64,000 nt of DNA from Septoria linicola (Eukaryota > Ascomycota > Dothideomycetes > Mycosphaerellales > Mycosphaerellaceae), in contig CP099423.1 of assembly GCA_024114885.1 (NCBI GenBank), forward strand, positions 2,232,001-2,296,000. The letters are read 5' to 3'. This document shows positions 35,324-47,229 of this stretch, one piece after another. Below the pieces are notes generated by a model. That model made no database searches and was not told the DNA's origin. It saw only the letters and a program-made list of their open reading frames with translations. How positions within the stretch are numbered: position 1 is the stretch's first letter; each line of letters opens with the position of its first letter. The position numbers were made by a program, and so were the translations under genes.

Positions 35324-36627
35324 GATGTTGGTTTTAGTCGTTGGTACTGAAGCTGTGGTTTGCCGTTGATGATGTGCGCTTTAGCGTCGGCAGTTCAGGA
35401 AGATCTCCAAGATCTTTCTATACAGCTCGTGTGGTGAGGTAAAGCTGCCAGAAGAAGTTCTATGCGGGAAGTTTACTGGAAATTGGCTTTGCGATCAGAG
35501 TCGTGGGATCCTCGATGCTGAAAATAGAGTGTCTCGAAGATCTAAATCGGAGTGCAGCAGGCACGTTTCGACTGTCACTGACAGTTTGTCGCAAGTAATC
35601 ACGAGCTGGCGTGAGGGGTCCTCCAACAGCGTGGAAAGAGAGGGATGATGCAATGCAGCAAGACTCGATCTGCGCAAGTGGTCGAACGGTATGCGATGGA
35701 GCAGTGGAATTCGCAAGGAATGAATGTGAGCGAGACAGGCAGCGGTTAGTGTCCGGATACAGTGAATGTGGTACGCGCTGATCTCAAAGGAAGGTGGGTG
35801 TCCGTCGCTTGTCCGTTTCGCTGCCACAGGCGCGTGATGGGGGACTGAAGAGAGAGAATGACTGGGTTTTGGCAAGAAAGCAAGAGAAAGAGCGCAGCGA
35901 GAAGGTGTCTCAGAAGCGCCAGCACGTCGAGCCCACCACACACGCCCGTCGATCGCAAAGGTGGGACGAATTCTCTACTCCGCGCTAGCGCCGTTGGTGA
36001 GTGCCTTGTTCTGGCACCGACGCCGTGCATCGAATCAACGACCGACGTTTGCAACGGCCACGCAAACAAGGTTGCGGAGCCCTGTTCGCCTTGCACGAAT
36101 CGTGGCCAATCGAGACCCTTCCTGCTCAACAACCGAACTGTGATCATGTTTCACCACCACGGCCTGGTGATCATTGGAGGAAGCTGTTCTGTCTCCTGGT
36201 GTCCCTCGCACACAGTATGTCGTTTCACAAAGAATGCCCAGATCACACCTGGGGTACGTCTAGTGCACAGCGCCGATGTGCCATCTTGTCTGGCGGATAG
36301 TGAGAACGTGCGAGCCTGCAGCACGAGATGGCCGTTCGCAGATGAAACTATATTGCGCCGCGGTTGTAGATATAACGGTTCTCGTCAGACATGCTCGCGA
36401 CTAATATCTTTTCAAAGCCCCAGCGTCATGCTCGTGCGACGACCAGAAGCGCCACACTTCCCAAGGCATCGCCGTGATCTAGCTGCTACGACGATCACGC
36501 AGCAACAGCACGCTGAGATGACTTAAGTGCAACGGCTGTATATGTGCGCTGCTTGGAGAGGATACGGAGAAATATTGCCTGTCAGTGGACAAGATCCACA
36601 TCTTTCATCTACAGAAATATAACGCTA
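35324..36627. other. Intergenic, 1.3 kb
   Basis: Promoter of the Ser-rich gene plus the 3' flank of ERO1. A 222-codon plus-strand ORF (35,858-36,526) has no domain and overlaps other frames of similar length. I judge it a chance ORF in GC-rich sequence. Confidence 0.4.
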
Positions 36628-38472
36628 TCATAATTCATCCCTCTTATAACTCCTGATATTCTCCAGTGTAGGCGCTTTGATCTCCCACATCCGTGGTCTC
36701 ACAGGTCTCCCCAGCCAAAAGTCTGATAGGCGGAGAAACTCGCTGTACACAATGGTGGGCATCATGAACGGAATCTGTGACCATGACCACAGGACAAACT
36801 TGTATGCAGTCCACACATTGTCGAGCTCCTCCCAGAACAGATCGCCGACCGTGGGCTGCTGCTTGCGTGCACCCTTGTCGTCACGGTGCTCGTCCAGGTC
36901 TTCAAGGTCATCGAAGTTTGGTACGGCGTGTGAAGGTTCCACTTTTGCTGATGGTCTCGGCGTGTTCTCGACTTCCGCAGCAGACTTGCCACTGTTCTCA
37001 GCCTCCACCATGGCCTTGAAGTGTTCCAGGTGTTTGAGCGCTGACGAGATTTTGTCCAGCGTATTGACCAGCGCCACGAGCTCCGTCCTGCGCAACAGTG
37101 GCTTTGCGTCACCCTCGTGCCCATTCCCGAACTCAAACAAAACTTTCAGCGCAGTGCCGAAACCATTCGTCTGAATCTTGCCCCACAGCCGACACTTGTC
37201 GCAACCTACGCAGTCCATGACCCTACTCACGTTTCTGAAGCGGTTCCGAAAGTCCTCCTTGAGACTGATGCCGTCAGCGCTTTGATCCTGGAACATGACG
37301 CTCTCGTCGAAGATCTGGGATCCCGGTGGAATCGCGTTGGCCAGGGTCGTGATCATCTTCTTCGTTCTTGCGTCCTGCAAAGTATCGCCAGTGCAAAAGA
37401 CGTAGTCTTGTACATAGTCTCGAAGCTTGCCCACAGCTCGCGACATGAGGGCAAAGTTGAAGTAGATGTTTGATATCCGATCTGGCCTGTTGTGGAGTCT
37501 CTCTTTGTAACATGTCAGATTTGGGCCCCATTCTCCCGTCTGCTGGTTGAGGTAGTCGTAGCAGAGATGTGTCGAGATCGATGCGTGCATGCCAGAGATG
37601 ACGCGGTAGAAGACTCTTTTTTCCAGACACTCGTCTTCAAAGTCCAGGGCGTCTTGAGCTCTGCCAGAGCTGGCTGCCAGTTGCCGGTCGTGGTTCTTGA
37701 TCACTCGTTTCAACTGCAGAGCTGCTTGAGCTTGGTCCATAGAGAAGCCTCCTGAAGCTACTGATGATGAGCTTGAAGAGCTCTCGCTTAGTCCAAGCGA
37801 CGGCTTCGAGAAGCAGTTTTCGCGGTATATCGTTTCCCACACCTGGTGGGCTCCTTCTCCACTGTATCCCGTGAAGCGTTCCGGGTTGTCCACCAAGCTC
37901 ACATAGTCCCCCTTGCCCGCTGCGCTCTCGTCCTCGGGTACGCAATAGTCTCTCTCGTCACACTCATCGTCATATTCCACCACACAGCTCTCGCCGACGC
38001 TTTCTCCCAGCTGTCCCATCAAGGGGCTGTCCCGTTCTTTCTGCTGCTTCCTCCCAGGATGTTGTGCTTTCGGGCCCTCCAGCTTACTCAACTCTGCCGC
38101 CCTCCAGATCTCGGGCACATCTTCCTCATTGTCTAATGTGATGACCGCACACGCTCGATTCCCGCACAGCCCATTGTCGTCGTTCCAGAACGGACATACT
38201 TTATTGTACAAGTTCAAGCGGTAGTATGAGAAGAAGTCGGTGTTGTTGGCCAGATTCCGCACATATGGATGGAGTCTGCTGTTGAGTGAATCGAGGTCGT
38301 GGTACGAGGCACAAGCGTCCGACACTTTGGCCTTGGGCTCGAGTGCGCACACATCGGGGGGAGTCGCTGCAGAAGCCGGCGATGGCGTCTCGCAGAGTCC
38401 GGTCGTCGTACAGAGCGAGAGCGAGAGCAGTGCTGCAGCTGCCAGCCCGAGTGAATGCCGTTGTCCGCGCAT
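36628..38472 (-). CDS. ERO1: Endoplasmic reticulum thiol oxidase ERO1
   Basis: An intronless frame of 614 aa from ATG 38,472, chosen because the following residues form a signal peptide; the frame upstream has only a GTG. ERO1 oxidises protein disulfide isomerase with FAD and oxygen to drive disulfide formation in the ER lumen. Visible motifs are the N-terminal C-P-F-W and the shuttle pair L-C-G-N-R-A-C (Cys about 103 and 108). The active-site triad C-V-G-C-D-K-C lies at about 421-427, next to R-L-W-G-K-I-Q, and S-x-H around 300 belongs to the FAD-binding region. Length fits fungal ERO1. The protein ends K-R-D-E-L, an HDEL/KDEL-like retrieval signal. A Ser-rich insertion (about residues 230-240) and an acidic insertion near 160-180 are lineage-specific loops. 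Confidence 0.96.
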   Translation of the reverse strand: MRGQRHSLGLAAAALLSLSLCTTTGLCETPSPASAATPPDVCALEPKAKVSDACASYHDLDSLNSRLHPYVRNLANNTDFFSYYRLNLYNKVCPFWNDDNGLCGNRACAVITLDNEEDVPEIWRAAELSKLEGPKAQHPGRKQQKERDSPLMGQLGESVGESCVVEYDDECDERDYCVPEDESAAGKGDYVSLVDNPERFTGYSGEGAHQVWETIYRENCFSKPSLGLSESSSSSSSVASGGFSMDQAQAALQLKRVIKNHDRQLAASSGRAQDALDFEDECLEKRVFYRVISGMHASISTHLCYDYLNQQTGEWGPNLTCYKERLHNRPDRISNIYFNFALMSRAVGKLRDYVQDYVFCTGDTLQDARTKKMITTLANAIPPGSQIFDESVMFQDQSADGISLKEDFRNRFRNVSRVMDCVGCDKCRLWGKIQTNGFGTALKVLFEFGNGHEGDAKPLLRRTELVALVNTLDKISSALKHLEHFKAMVEAENSGKSAAEVENTPRPSAKVEPSHAVPNFDDLEDLDEHRDDKGARKQQPTVGDLFWEELDNVWTAYKFVLWSWSQIPFMMPTIVYSEFLRLSDFWLGRPVRPRMWEIKAPTLENIRSYKRDEL

Positions 38473-40035
38473 GGCGGCGGTGATGTGCTTCCACCTCGCT
38501 GTGTCGCCTCCCACAGTGCCAACGTGGACACTCTGCGCACCTTCTAGCTATCGGAGTGATGTGATGTTTCGTCGCCCTGCCTGCCTCCAGGATCTGTAAT
38601 GACAGCCGTATGCGGAAGGTTTGATTGAGCCCGCCCGTCCGTCTCACAAAGGAAGAAAGTCTGCACAGGAAGGGAAGGAGCAACAGTGATCACTCAACTG
38701 CTGACATTATTATCATTGCTTACCAGGAAGAGATGTTATTCAGCAGCAGCAGCAGCAGGAACAGCAATAGTCAGCGGTCTACTAGTCTCAGCAGAGTAGC
38801 GCTTCTCAGACCATGGCCTCACAAATGTTCCAGCAAAGGTGGCACTTTCTATTCATGGCATGCCCGATGCCCGTCGTTCTCGGGCTACGGGCCGAACTCC
38901 TTCCACGCCGCCAAGCACCTGCCATTCCCGTCTTCGCCGCGAATTTCTTTCTCTCGACATGTCAACCGACAACTTCACGACAGCCGTCATGGAACTGCGA
39001 AGAATCGAGTGACGCGCACACAGCGAGGCAGACCGTGATGTGCCCTTTGCCGATACACTGACATGGTAAGCTCGTCCTGTCAATGCTGCACTCCCCCTTC
39101 ACATGATGATCAGTTGTCAATCAAGACAGCATACCTACAAGCTTTAGGAAGAGCCGGAAAAGGCATGCCAGGCAGTTCAACAGCATCGACATATGCTCGC
39201 GGATACCTGGCGTCGGTGCTTATAACCAGGTGTCTGAAATACCACTCCAACATCGCACTTCTCGCTTCCGTCATTTTCTAAACGTGCACGTGCTAATTGA
39301 TTGAATAGATGTAAGCTGCCCAGTAGTCGACTGTCGTCCGATCACTCCTCGATCAGGTAGGCTGTGCCCGTCATGTCTCTGCCACAACTGCAAGATGTAT
39401 GTCGCGCGAGACTCCAGTTCTCGTATTGCGTAGCTGCACAGGCATATTAGAAAATGCAAGTAGGTACATTTTGACCTCGATCTACGCGCTCCACCTCGTG
39501 GAAGGCGCGATCGAAGTTTCGTTGCTACCTGGTTGGAGTCGAGTCCGCGTGAAGATGCCTGTACTCTCTTCATTGAAATCGCTCTCAGTGCAACATGCAC
39601 CAGCGCGTAAGCTGTCTAAGTCAACTTCTTCGACTTCTTGTCTCAACGCTGCGCCACCTTGACAGTCACGGGCTCTGGAAGTGGATACAGACGTCTGGCT
39701 AGATGCCTCCTCTGGCCGGCACACTGGACCGCGCAGAGCTGGCACAAGTACTGGTCACGCAAGGCTGCAGAAGCGCAGTTCGTCTGAGACATTGCTCCCG
39801 GTGCACGCAAGGCTGATACACTTGAAAGCGGATAAAGAAGACACGGCAAGAGATGTCTTGCGGGCTGTCTTCTGTGGACATCGTATAAACCACCCCGACG
39901 CACGTTCCAAGCGTTTTAAGCACGCTCTTTGACTTCATCACGATACCTGACTTCACTCGTAGCAGTGGAACACACACAGCAAAGAAGACTTCACGAACCA
40001 AGGCGGAGTCGATCAGCGGCTGCCAGCCATCAGTA
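38473..40035. other. Intergenic, divergent promoter region, 1.56 kb
   Basis: This lies between the divergent ERO1 and DUF7587-like genes. Short ORFs occur on both strands, none with a domain. A CAG microsatellite lies at 38,741-38,758. The ERO1 unfolded-protein-response element would be expected in the 300 bp above 38,472, but I could not identify one with confidence. Confidence 0.4.
38741..38758 (+). repeat. (CAG)6 microsatellite
   Basis: Six perfect CAG triplets followed by an imperfect extension, in the ERO1 upstream region and not in a supported frame. Confidence 0.75.
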
Positions 40036-40932
40036 ATGTCTGCCACGGATCAGATCTTCCGACGCGATAAGACGATAGACAAACTCGCAGTTTCCCCCTT
40101 CTTGTTCCGCGTTGCATCGGCGAATGGCTCCCGAGGACTGAACACCAAGGAGGAGATCGATCCGCTGTTTGGATATGACGCAGAATACCATGCGAGCCTA
40201 GACGAGCTTTCGAATGACAAGCGAGGCATCATGATCCATCACCACGTCGCTTATGACTACTACAGCCCATCTGAGTTCAGCTCGTGGTCAGTCTCACTAT
40301 GGTTCATCCTCGTGCACGCGAGAAGGAAGAGCCACAAAAAGTACGAGAATCGCATCTTGATCTATGTCATGGACACCAACAAGTTGCCATCAAAACGCAT
40401 CTACCACGCGGTGCAGCTACTTCGCGACAACAATCAACATCGGCCAACTTTCCTGAAAACCAAAGTTACAATGGAGATGCTTGCACAAGGCGAGTACATG
40501 ATTCACGGGAAGCTGGAGAACAGCGATGGCTTATGGCAAGCAGTGCAACTTGAGGAATTGGAAGATCGTGGTCTATGGGATTGCTTCGCCGGCCTGTGCA
40601 ACAGAAACAAAGATCACTTGCTGCACTGGCGCACAGAGGAGATGCGATGGTGCGTCTTCCGACATTCCCTCCGCATTACGGACGACACATTCGACAGGCT
40701 GAAGCTACTTGCGCAATGTTTTGGTCCTCACTGGGAAGGTATCATGCTGATCGGCCTCCTGACAATGCATAGCAGGGACTTTGATCCGACCAGTGTGGCA
40801 GCCTTAATTGGGAGACATCCACATCCCAAAACTGCCCTTCTCCACCGACAGTGGTCTTCGAGGCATGCATCTTGTCTGGCCTGGGCTTGGAGAGTGGAGA
40901 CAGTTCATGCAGCTATTGCGGCTGCTGCATGA
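40036..40932 (+). CDS. Uncharacterised fungal protein, DUF7587-like
   Basis: A frame of 298 aa from ATG 40,036. The N-terminal half resembles the DUF7587 family of filamentous fungi: P-F-L-F-R-V near residue 23, G-L-N-T-K, an H-x-x-x-D-Y-Y-S-P-S-E-F-S-S-W segment near 70, then an I-L-I-Y-V-M-D-T block. The family's role is unknown; some members lie near heterokaryon-incompatibility loci. The middle has charged alpha-helical stretches with conserved Trp. The last 40 residues (after about 40,810) become low-complexity and Ala-rich, which suggests a missed intron or a frame shift before the true end. The assignment rests on remembered family features only. Confidence 0.6.
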   Translation: MSATDQIFRRDKTIDKLAVSPFLFRVASANGSRGLNTKEEIDPLFGYDAEYHASLDELSNDKRGIMIHHHVAYDYYSPSEFSSWSVSLWFILVHARRKSHKKYENRILIYVMDTNKLPSKRIYHAVQLLRDNNQHRPTFLKTKVTMEMLAQGEYMIHGKLENSDGLWQAVQLEELEDRGLWDCFAGLCNRNKDHLLHWRTEEMRWCVFRHSLRITDDTFDRLKLLAQCFGPHWEGIMLIGLLTMHSRDFDPTSVAALIGRHPHPKTALLHRQWSSRHASCLAWAWRVETVHAAIAAAA

Positions 40933-41198
40933 TGCGCAAGAAGAGCCGTAGCTTGTACGCCTGTTTCCCTCCCACGACTGCTGCTCAGCCAGCGCCCGGA
41001 AGAATTCAGACAGAGGTATATGGTGCACATCCTGTCACAGCATCGGTCTGCACAGACGGCTCTTTTCTGGAATCGTGGCAGCCGTGACGCCTCAACAGCT
41101 ACCAGAGCGTGCTGCACTTGTCGATCGCGCAGACAGGCATCAAGCCTTTCCATGATATGCTATGAAGCACGGCAAACATCAAATGGAGCTCCGATCTA

Positions 41199-43097
41199 TC
41201 ATCGCGTGACTGTCGAGGATGTCGAAACTGCAGCGGCATTTGGCATCACCGTGGCAGGAGCGCCAACCGGAGAGCATGCACAGTCTGGCGAGCAGACGCA
41301 GACCACATTCTGCGTCATTGTAAAGGCCATCGTCAAGGTAGATGTTACTGGCGCCGAAGAGGCGGTTGTTGAGGACGAGGAGATCTGTGTAGACGTAGGG
41401 CTGCTGCTGGATGATGACGAGACGAGAGAGCTTGATGTCGAAGTACTAGCCCGAGTGCTGCTACTGCTCAATGACGACGAAGACGCTGGGATGGTTGTGG
41501 TCGACCGGGTAGTAGAAGAGCTTGTGGCAGCCCTACTTGTCGATGTAGTGCTCGAAGTGCTCGCAGATCCGGGAGCGTTGCCAACAACAGATCCGACCCA
41601 AGCATTCCAGTTCGTGACTCCGTTCCGACATGTCGTAGAAATCGGCTGACCAGTCTGCTGCACCACAGTCATCGCACCACGAGCGATTCGGATCGACACG
41701 GCGCCAGTCTTTCCATTGAATGGTACACTCCCATGGTACAGTCCACTGCCTCCAGATGGCGTCTTGCTCCAGGTCGCGGTGGTGTTCGTCCCTCCGATCG
41801 TGACGATCGCGTCCGCTGCAGAGCCTAAGAGCGCCGTGAAGAACACTCTGTCCTGCACGACATCTGCTGCACGGTACGTCTGCTGGTTGTGGCCAGCATC
41901 GTTGCCAGTTGTGCCTCCATCGCTACACGAATCTTTCGGGCTGAGTCTGTACCAATACGACAGAGTCTCATTGCTCACGCGTCCTGCTCCGTTCTTGTAC
42001 AAGTCAATCCAGTATGGGAGAAGCGCTCGCCAGCCGTCGTGAGGCATGTTCTCGGCGTAGTTGTAAGGTGCCCCACCTGGAGCGAAAGCACCAAAGTCAG
42101 CAGCACGTTGGGGACCGATGTAGTGAGATTCCGGCCTGTTCACCTGTCAGCACATCGCATTCACATGAAACCTTCCTTGGCTCCGATCCTCACCAGTCGT
42201 TCCACGAGATGATCTGCACAAACTGCGGCTGCAGCTGCAATACCTGACTCCAGCGATCATACCACAAATCGTCTCCACGCCACAGCCAGTTCTTGTTCCA
42301 CGTAGGCACATTGGCATAGAACCATGGCGACACGGCCATCATGTATGGTTCACTTCCGAGAGCTTTGATATAAGCAGAATCGCCCAGTGTGCCCATGTTG
42401 TTTGGTCCATTTGGCCAAGCTTCCCACGCGAAGAGTCCATCTGCCACACCACCAGCTGCTGAAGCAGCATTTGTAGGTCCGGCAGAAGCCCAATCGGGAA
42501 CGAAGAAGCAGTTTGTTTGGCTTTTGATGCTGGACCAGTCACCTGCGTTGTTGACGCCTTCGAATCTGTTTGATGGCAAGACTGTCAGCAGGGGTTTGGG
42601 GATTGTGATAGACTCTGCTTACGTCGATGCCACTGGTTTGCCGTTGTACTGCATATATGCTCCGTTTGAGCCATACTGCTTCATGTAGTTGACGACTTGG
42701 GACTGGGGCCAAGCGCCGTTGCCGGCGTAGTCGAAGCTGTTAACACCATGTCAGAATTGCTTTCGTTGGGGCGATTATCATGCTCACCTGAAGATCAGCT
42801 TGAAGCCTGCACTATTGGCAGCTTGAAAGGCATTGGCTATGGATTGGTCCTGGAGCTTGGTTAGCAAGACTTCGCTATGGGAGACAACACGCATGATCAT
42901 ACCAGCTGCGAGCTCGGATTGTACGCCATATTGAGCGCAAAGGCATCGATACGCGCATCTTGTGCGGCTTTGATGTCGAACTGCCAATCTGCGAGCGAGT
43001 ATGAGTAAGAGTTGGCCAGCATGAAATGCGCCAGCACAGCTTTGCCCTCCACTGCACTCGCCATGAGCGCAGTCACTGCCAGCGAGAGCCAATTCAT
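41199..43097 (-). CDS. Glycoside hydrolase family 71, alpha-1,3-glucanase (mutanase)
   Basis: Five exons (43,097-42,903, 42,849-42,788, 42,736-42,623, 42,565-42,194, 42,135-41,199; introns of 53, 51, 57 and 58 bp) give 559 aa in one frame. A signal peptide (residues 1-18, ending V-E-G) precedes V-L-A-H-F-M-L-A-N, the typical GH71 opening. Further family blocks are D-A-F-A-L-N-M-A-Y, K-L-I-F-S-F-D-Y-A-G-N-G, F-F-V-P-D-W, F-A-W-E-A-W-P and I-S-W-N-D-W-P-E-S-H-Y-I-G-P. The enzyme hydrolyses alpha-1,3-glucan of fungal cell walls, in remodelling, autolysis or mycoparasitism. The C-terminal part is a long Ser/Thr tract ending in a Cys cluster, suggesting an O-glycosylated linker for a wall-associated enzyme; no starch-binding module is visible. 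Confidence 0.93.
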
Positions 43098-43788
43098 GGT
43101 CGCTGTATGTGTCTAGTAACTAGCGATATGGTAGGCAGAAGACACAAAACACCAGCACAGCGTCGACAAGCACCTCACATATCAGCGAGAAACTGCCAAC
43201 GAAGCTGGGACCTCTGAGCTGATCTTTTTCCAAGCAGTCTCAAGACTCTCTGGACGCAGAGCAGCCCCGCCTGAAACAACAATCCGATTCGTTAGGCGCT
43301 GAGCATCTAGCCTACTCGTACCTTCACATGCACGCCTTCAATGCAGCCACCACAGCCATATTCGTGCAGCACGGGCTGTGGAAGTTCTGTATTGACTCAA
43401 AGGGGACAGAGGACTGTCGTTGTTAGCTTTGGGTGAGGATTGTCGAAAGGCTTGTCATTGGTGAGAAGTACAGCTGCCAAGGGCCCAGGCACGTGGACGA
43501 CACTGGTGGCGTAGTTTGAGTTTGTAGGGCCGATCGCTTCGCGCGATGCGGCTGCCAACACGCCTACTTGCGTGCTCAGGCCACTGCGCTGGAAATGGTC
43601 CAGATGACAAGACACGTATCGCTGGCGGCAGGTCGAGAAGATGGGAAGAAACCCGTGTATCTGCCACTGCTATCCTATGCTATGCGATGCTATACGATGC
43701 AGCCTTTAAGTCTATCGAAAGATCAGTTTCAATGTTCTAGTTCTGCAGTATCGCGATGACCTTGGCGAGTTTCTTCGACTCAAGCTTC
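43098..43788. other. Intergenic between GH71 and P450
   Basis: About 690 bp: the upstream region of the GH71 gene and the 3' flank of the P450. No supported ORF or repeat. Confidence 0.45.
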
Positions 43789-45568
43789 TCAGCCCACGAC
43801 ATCGATTTCGGGTACCCTCTTCCTGCACTGCAAAGCAGTCTCCGGGTCGATCGTAAAATTGTGCTCGTACTGCAAATCGGGCAGGCTCTTCTGTCCTGGC
43901 CCAAAACGCCAGTCGAACTGAAGAAGCAGAGAAGAGATGATGATTTTGATCTCGGTTGATGCAAAGAAACGTCCGGGGCAAGCGTGTTGTCCATGCCCAA
44001 AGCCGAGATTGTCTGGAGAAGTTGACACGAATTGATGGAGATTCTCATGGCCAGGTCTTTGACGCATCTTCAGATACCGCCAGGCGTCGAACTTCTCTGG
44101 CTCCGGGTATATGTCCGGATCTTCGGTAGCGTCATCGCAGACTTGGATGTATGCGCCTCGAGGGATCTCTGCAGAGCAAGTCAGTCTTGATCACCCATTG
44201 TGTGAGAGCTGGACATCTTACTGGTCCCGTCCGACAGCGTTATGGGCTTCGTGGTAACCCTCATCATACTCACTATTCCGGTGTCAGCGTCTTCATATTC
44301 CGAGGTTCACGTGCGGTACATACTCGTCGCCATCTGACGATGTCGCTGGCACTCCTTGAGGAAGGAGTCGAGCAGCTTCATCTTGTGGAATGCGGTCTTT
44401 GCCCACCCATCCTGTCCCAGAACTTCATTGATCTCATCACGAAGCGGCTGCACGATTTCTGGGTGTTCGCAAAGTGCCAACAAACAGCGCGTGGCCATTT
44501 CCGTGGTGGTATGAAGCGCCACCATGGATAGGTTCAGCTGTCCTTCTGCAAAATTGATCTTACGGCCTTTGCCCATTTCCACAAGCCACGAGAACACATC
44601 AGGAATGCTCTTGCTTGAGGCACCTTCCGCCAGTGCAGCATCCCTGGCTTTGAGACGTCTGTCGACTTGTGGCGCAACGACACGTCGTGCTGCAGCGACC
44701 TGCTCGCGAGCGATCTTGCAGCTTGACTCGGTGAATTGCGCAAGAGGTTGCAGCAATGGGTGCCACTTGTGCAGATCGTTCGATGCCGCGAACACGGCCA
44801 CAGTATATGCCTTCGAGAGCTCAATCCATTCTTTATCTCGTGAGAGATCTTTGCCTATCGATAGAGTGGGATGTCAGTTCATGATGGAGGCAAGGATGTT
44901 ATGGTCGTGCGTCCACTTGCCGCCAAATATGCGACCTGATGCTCGAGCGATAACATCGAGGAGGCCTTGCTTTGGGTACACCGTCGTCCAGTCGCTGATA
45001 TCTCCCAGCCAGAGCTTTACCGCGTAGTCGGCCTCTTCAATAATATCAGCAGTCACGATGGCCAAGCTTTGCGTGAGCTTGACGCGAACCACGTCCCCCA
45101 TCAATCCATCGGGCCGAAGTCCCTCGCGGAAGCCCTCAAAGCCCGGATAGTTGGCGTGGAAGTCTTTCTGCCCGGCGGCAGCAAAACTAAGATCTGGATT
45201 GTTGCGGAGCTCGTGAGCGAACCTGTTCGGGAGGATGACCTTGTAGCCAGCTCCAGCTTTGACCTGAAATTGAAGTCAGATCGAACGTTAGTGAGACACA
45301 TCATGCCAACCTGGAATATGCCGCGAGATACTTCTTTCCCCCTTTCGAGCAGCTCGTTGGCATGGAGGACAAATGGAGCGGGCTCAGACTGCCATGGCCA
45401 CGACTTTTTGTCCTTGCGATCAAGACCAATGATTGGAATGCCTGCGACAGGCTGTTGGCCACCAGTGATAAGGTAATAAACAATGCCGAGTACAATGGCT
45501 CCAGCAAAACTCTGAAGGGCAATTGACGAGATGTCGGACGCGGAGGCAGCTGAGGAAAAGGAAATCAT
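43789..45568 (-). CDS. Cytochrome P450 monooxygenase
   Basis: Five exons (45,568-45,311, 45,263-44,921, 44,854-44,324, 44,272-44,222, 44,168-43,789) give 520 aa. An N-terminal membrane anchor (about residues 15-37) is followed by a Pro-poor hinge. The I-helix block reads M-V-A-L-H-T-T-T-E, a variant of A-G-x-D-T-T found in ent-kaurene-oxidase-like fungal P450s. The K-helix E-C-Q-R satisfies ExxR, F-D-A-W-R-Y is the PERF equivalent, and F-G-H-G-Q-H-A-C-P-G-R is the haem-thiolate loop. The intron at 44,920-44,855 has a GC donor (GCAAGT); reading through it would stop the protein. The other introns are GT-AG (47, 51 and 53 bp). The substrate is unknown, and no backbone synthase lies nearby. Confidence 0.94.
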
Positions 45569-47229
45569 GTTATAGTGCTAGAAGAGGGCAGATCTTGCAA
45601 CAGAGATGCAACGATATGCGAAGGTTACACTTCCCCAAAACGACGCCTTGCCAGTCGGTCGCTTATATAGTTGTTGAGAACGGATAGCCTGCTAGGAGTC
45701 CGAGCCTTTCATATTGCACAGAAGTGCCATTGCTGACAGAACGCAACGTGGGTCCAGTAATCGTTACTGTATTCGGAAGACAGTGCGCACAATTGACTCT
45801 TCTTCCGTCCTATCGCTGCAACGAAAAGTTGCATCTGACACGATAGTTCTTGACCAAGAGGGATCTTGCTCTTGTGTCGTCCATGGATGATGCTTTTGTG
45901 CAGCCAAGCCTCGATATTTTGTGCAGTAGCCGGAGCCTGCCAACGCCGAACCCGTGAACGGATGGCAGTTGTGCATGCATAGCAGGCTTTGCTCGTCCAT
46001 AACTACGTTACTCGTGGAAAGACGCCCAGACCAAGAGTTTCTGTCATATCACCTCTGCACGAATGCTCGGTACCTTATGGGCTTATTTACTCAGCTGGAT
46101 TAATGTACGTAGTGTTCAAGACCGAAAGTTTGGTAGTGCGATAATTGTTGAGCGTGCTCAAATTCTCAAGTTTGGCAGGATATGCACGTCCTCTTTCACC
46201 ATCAGGCTGCGCAGTGGCGTTGCTTCAAGCTCCACATAGGCCGCATATAACCAGAACCGCCCACTTTCGCTTCGCTGATAGGCATGGCATATCGCTTCCT
46301 GCAGCCTGATGCGGAGCGCTTAGCTGGTGTTGCAAGTGACATACAACATTGCATATGAGAAATTGCTCATCGACTGATCGAGATTCAGACTTATCGAAAA
46401 CGGCTCAGACCAATTCTCGCCAAGTATCACTGAGCAACAGACTTGCCGTGAGAGTGCACACTGCACGGTCGCTCTCCAGGCCTGACATTTGGCCGACCTT
46501 CATTTCTCCCAACCGATGCTGATCTGTCGTGGAATAAATCGATCGACTTCCGATTCTGCCTGACCGACATCTTGATGGGTATTTTTCGACAGTCCATACG
46601 GCAGTAAGTTTTTCCGCGTGCAGACCGACTTCTCGTCGGCTGTGCTTCGTGCGAACGCACTTCTTGTGGCTCACGTAGACCCCTCTGTGGAAGATCACAG
46701 TAGGCCTGCGAGATGGGACCGAAGCGATCATGGACCAGGTTGTTCTCGCTGGGTCAGGCCGCAAAGGCTACAGATGATGCCGTATCTGATCAAGCTTGAA
46801 GCGAATCAGAGGTCCGGCGTGGAGCAAACCTGCCACGCAAGGCTTGCTGCACGATAAAGAGTCTGGCCTTTCAAGATTGAAGGGTATTCGGGTCCGAATG
46901 TGTGATCGTCAGGCAGTCCTCGCGGCCCGATCAATGCGGCAGATGCGTCCGCCATTTTTAGACAGGCAGGCTTGATGGCCAGGATCATTCCAGTGTCTGC
47001 TTGACCATAATCCCGAGTTGAAGTACTTGGTGATACGTGGTGCAGAAATGGCAGTCAAAAACGTGATGAGCGATCGTGTCGATCTGATATTGCCACAAAG
47101 CTAATATCGGCAAAGACCGGTGTTCACACCGATCTTTACAGAGAGAGATGAAACGCGAACTCTCCGCATCGCACCAAAAGCGGCCTTTGCCAGACTAGAC
47201 TGGGCGTGTGTAAAACGTAGTGTGCTCAA
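45569..47229. other. Intergenic, 1.66 kb
   Basis: Promoter of the P450 and the 3' flank of the next minus-strand gene. ORFs of 60-119 codons on both strands overlap and show no domain. I see no repeat or RNA gene. Confidence 0.4.

Noticed and set aside
41020..41649. 209-codon plus-strand ORF rich in Val/Asp/Glu
   Set aside because: The reverse of the Ser/Thr tail of the GH71 gene; low-complexity shadow.
43789..45568. Secondary-metabolite cluster around the P450
   Set aside because: No polyketide synthase, peptide synthetase, terpene cyclase or cluster transporter is recognisable in the window; GH71 and P450 adjacency alone is insufficient.
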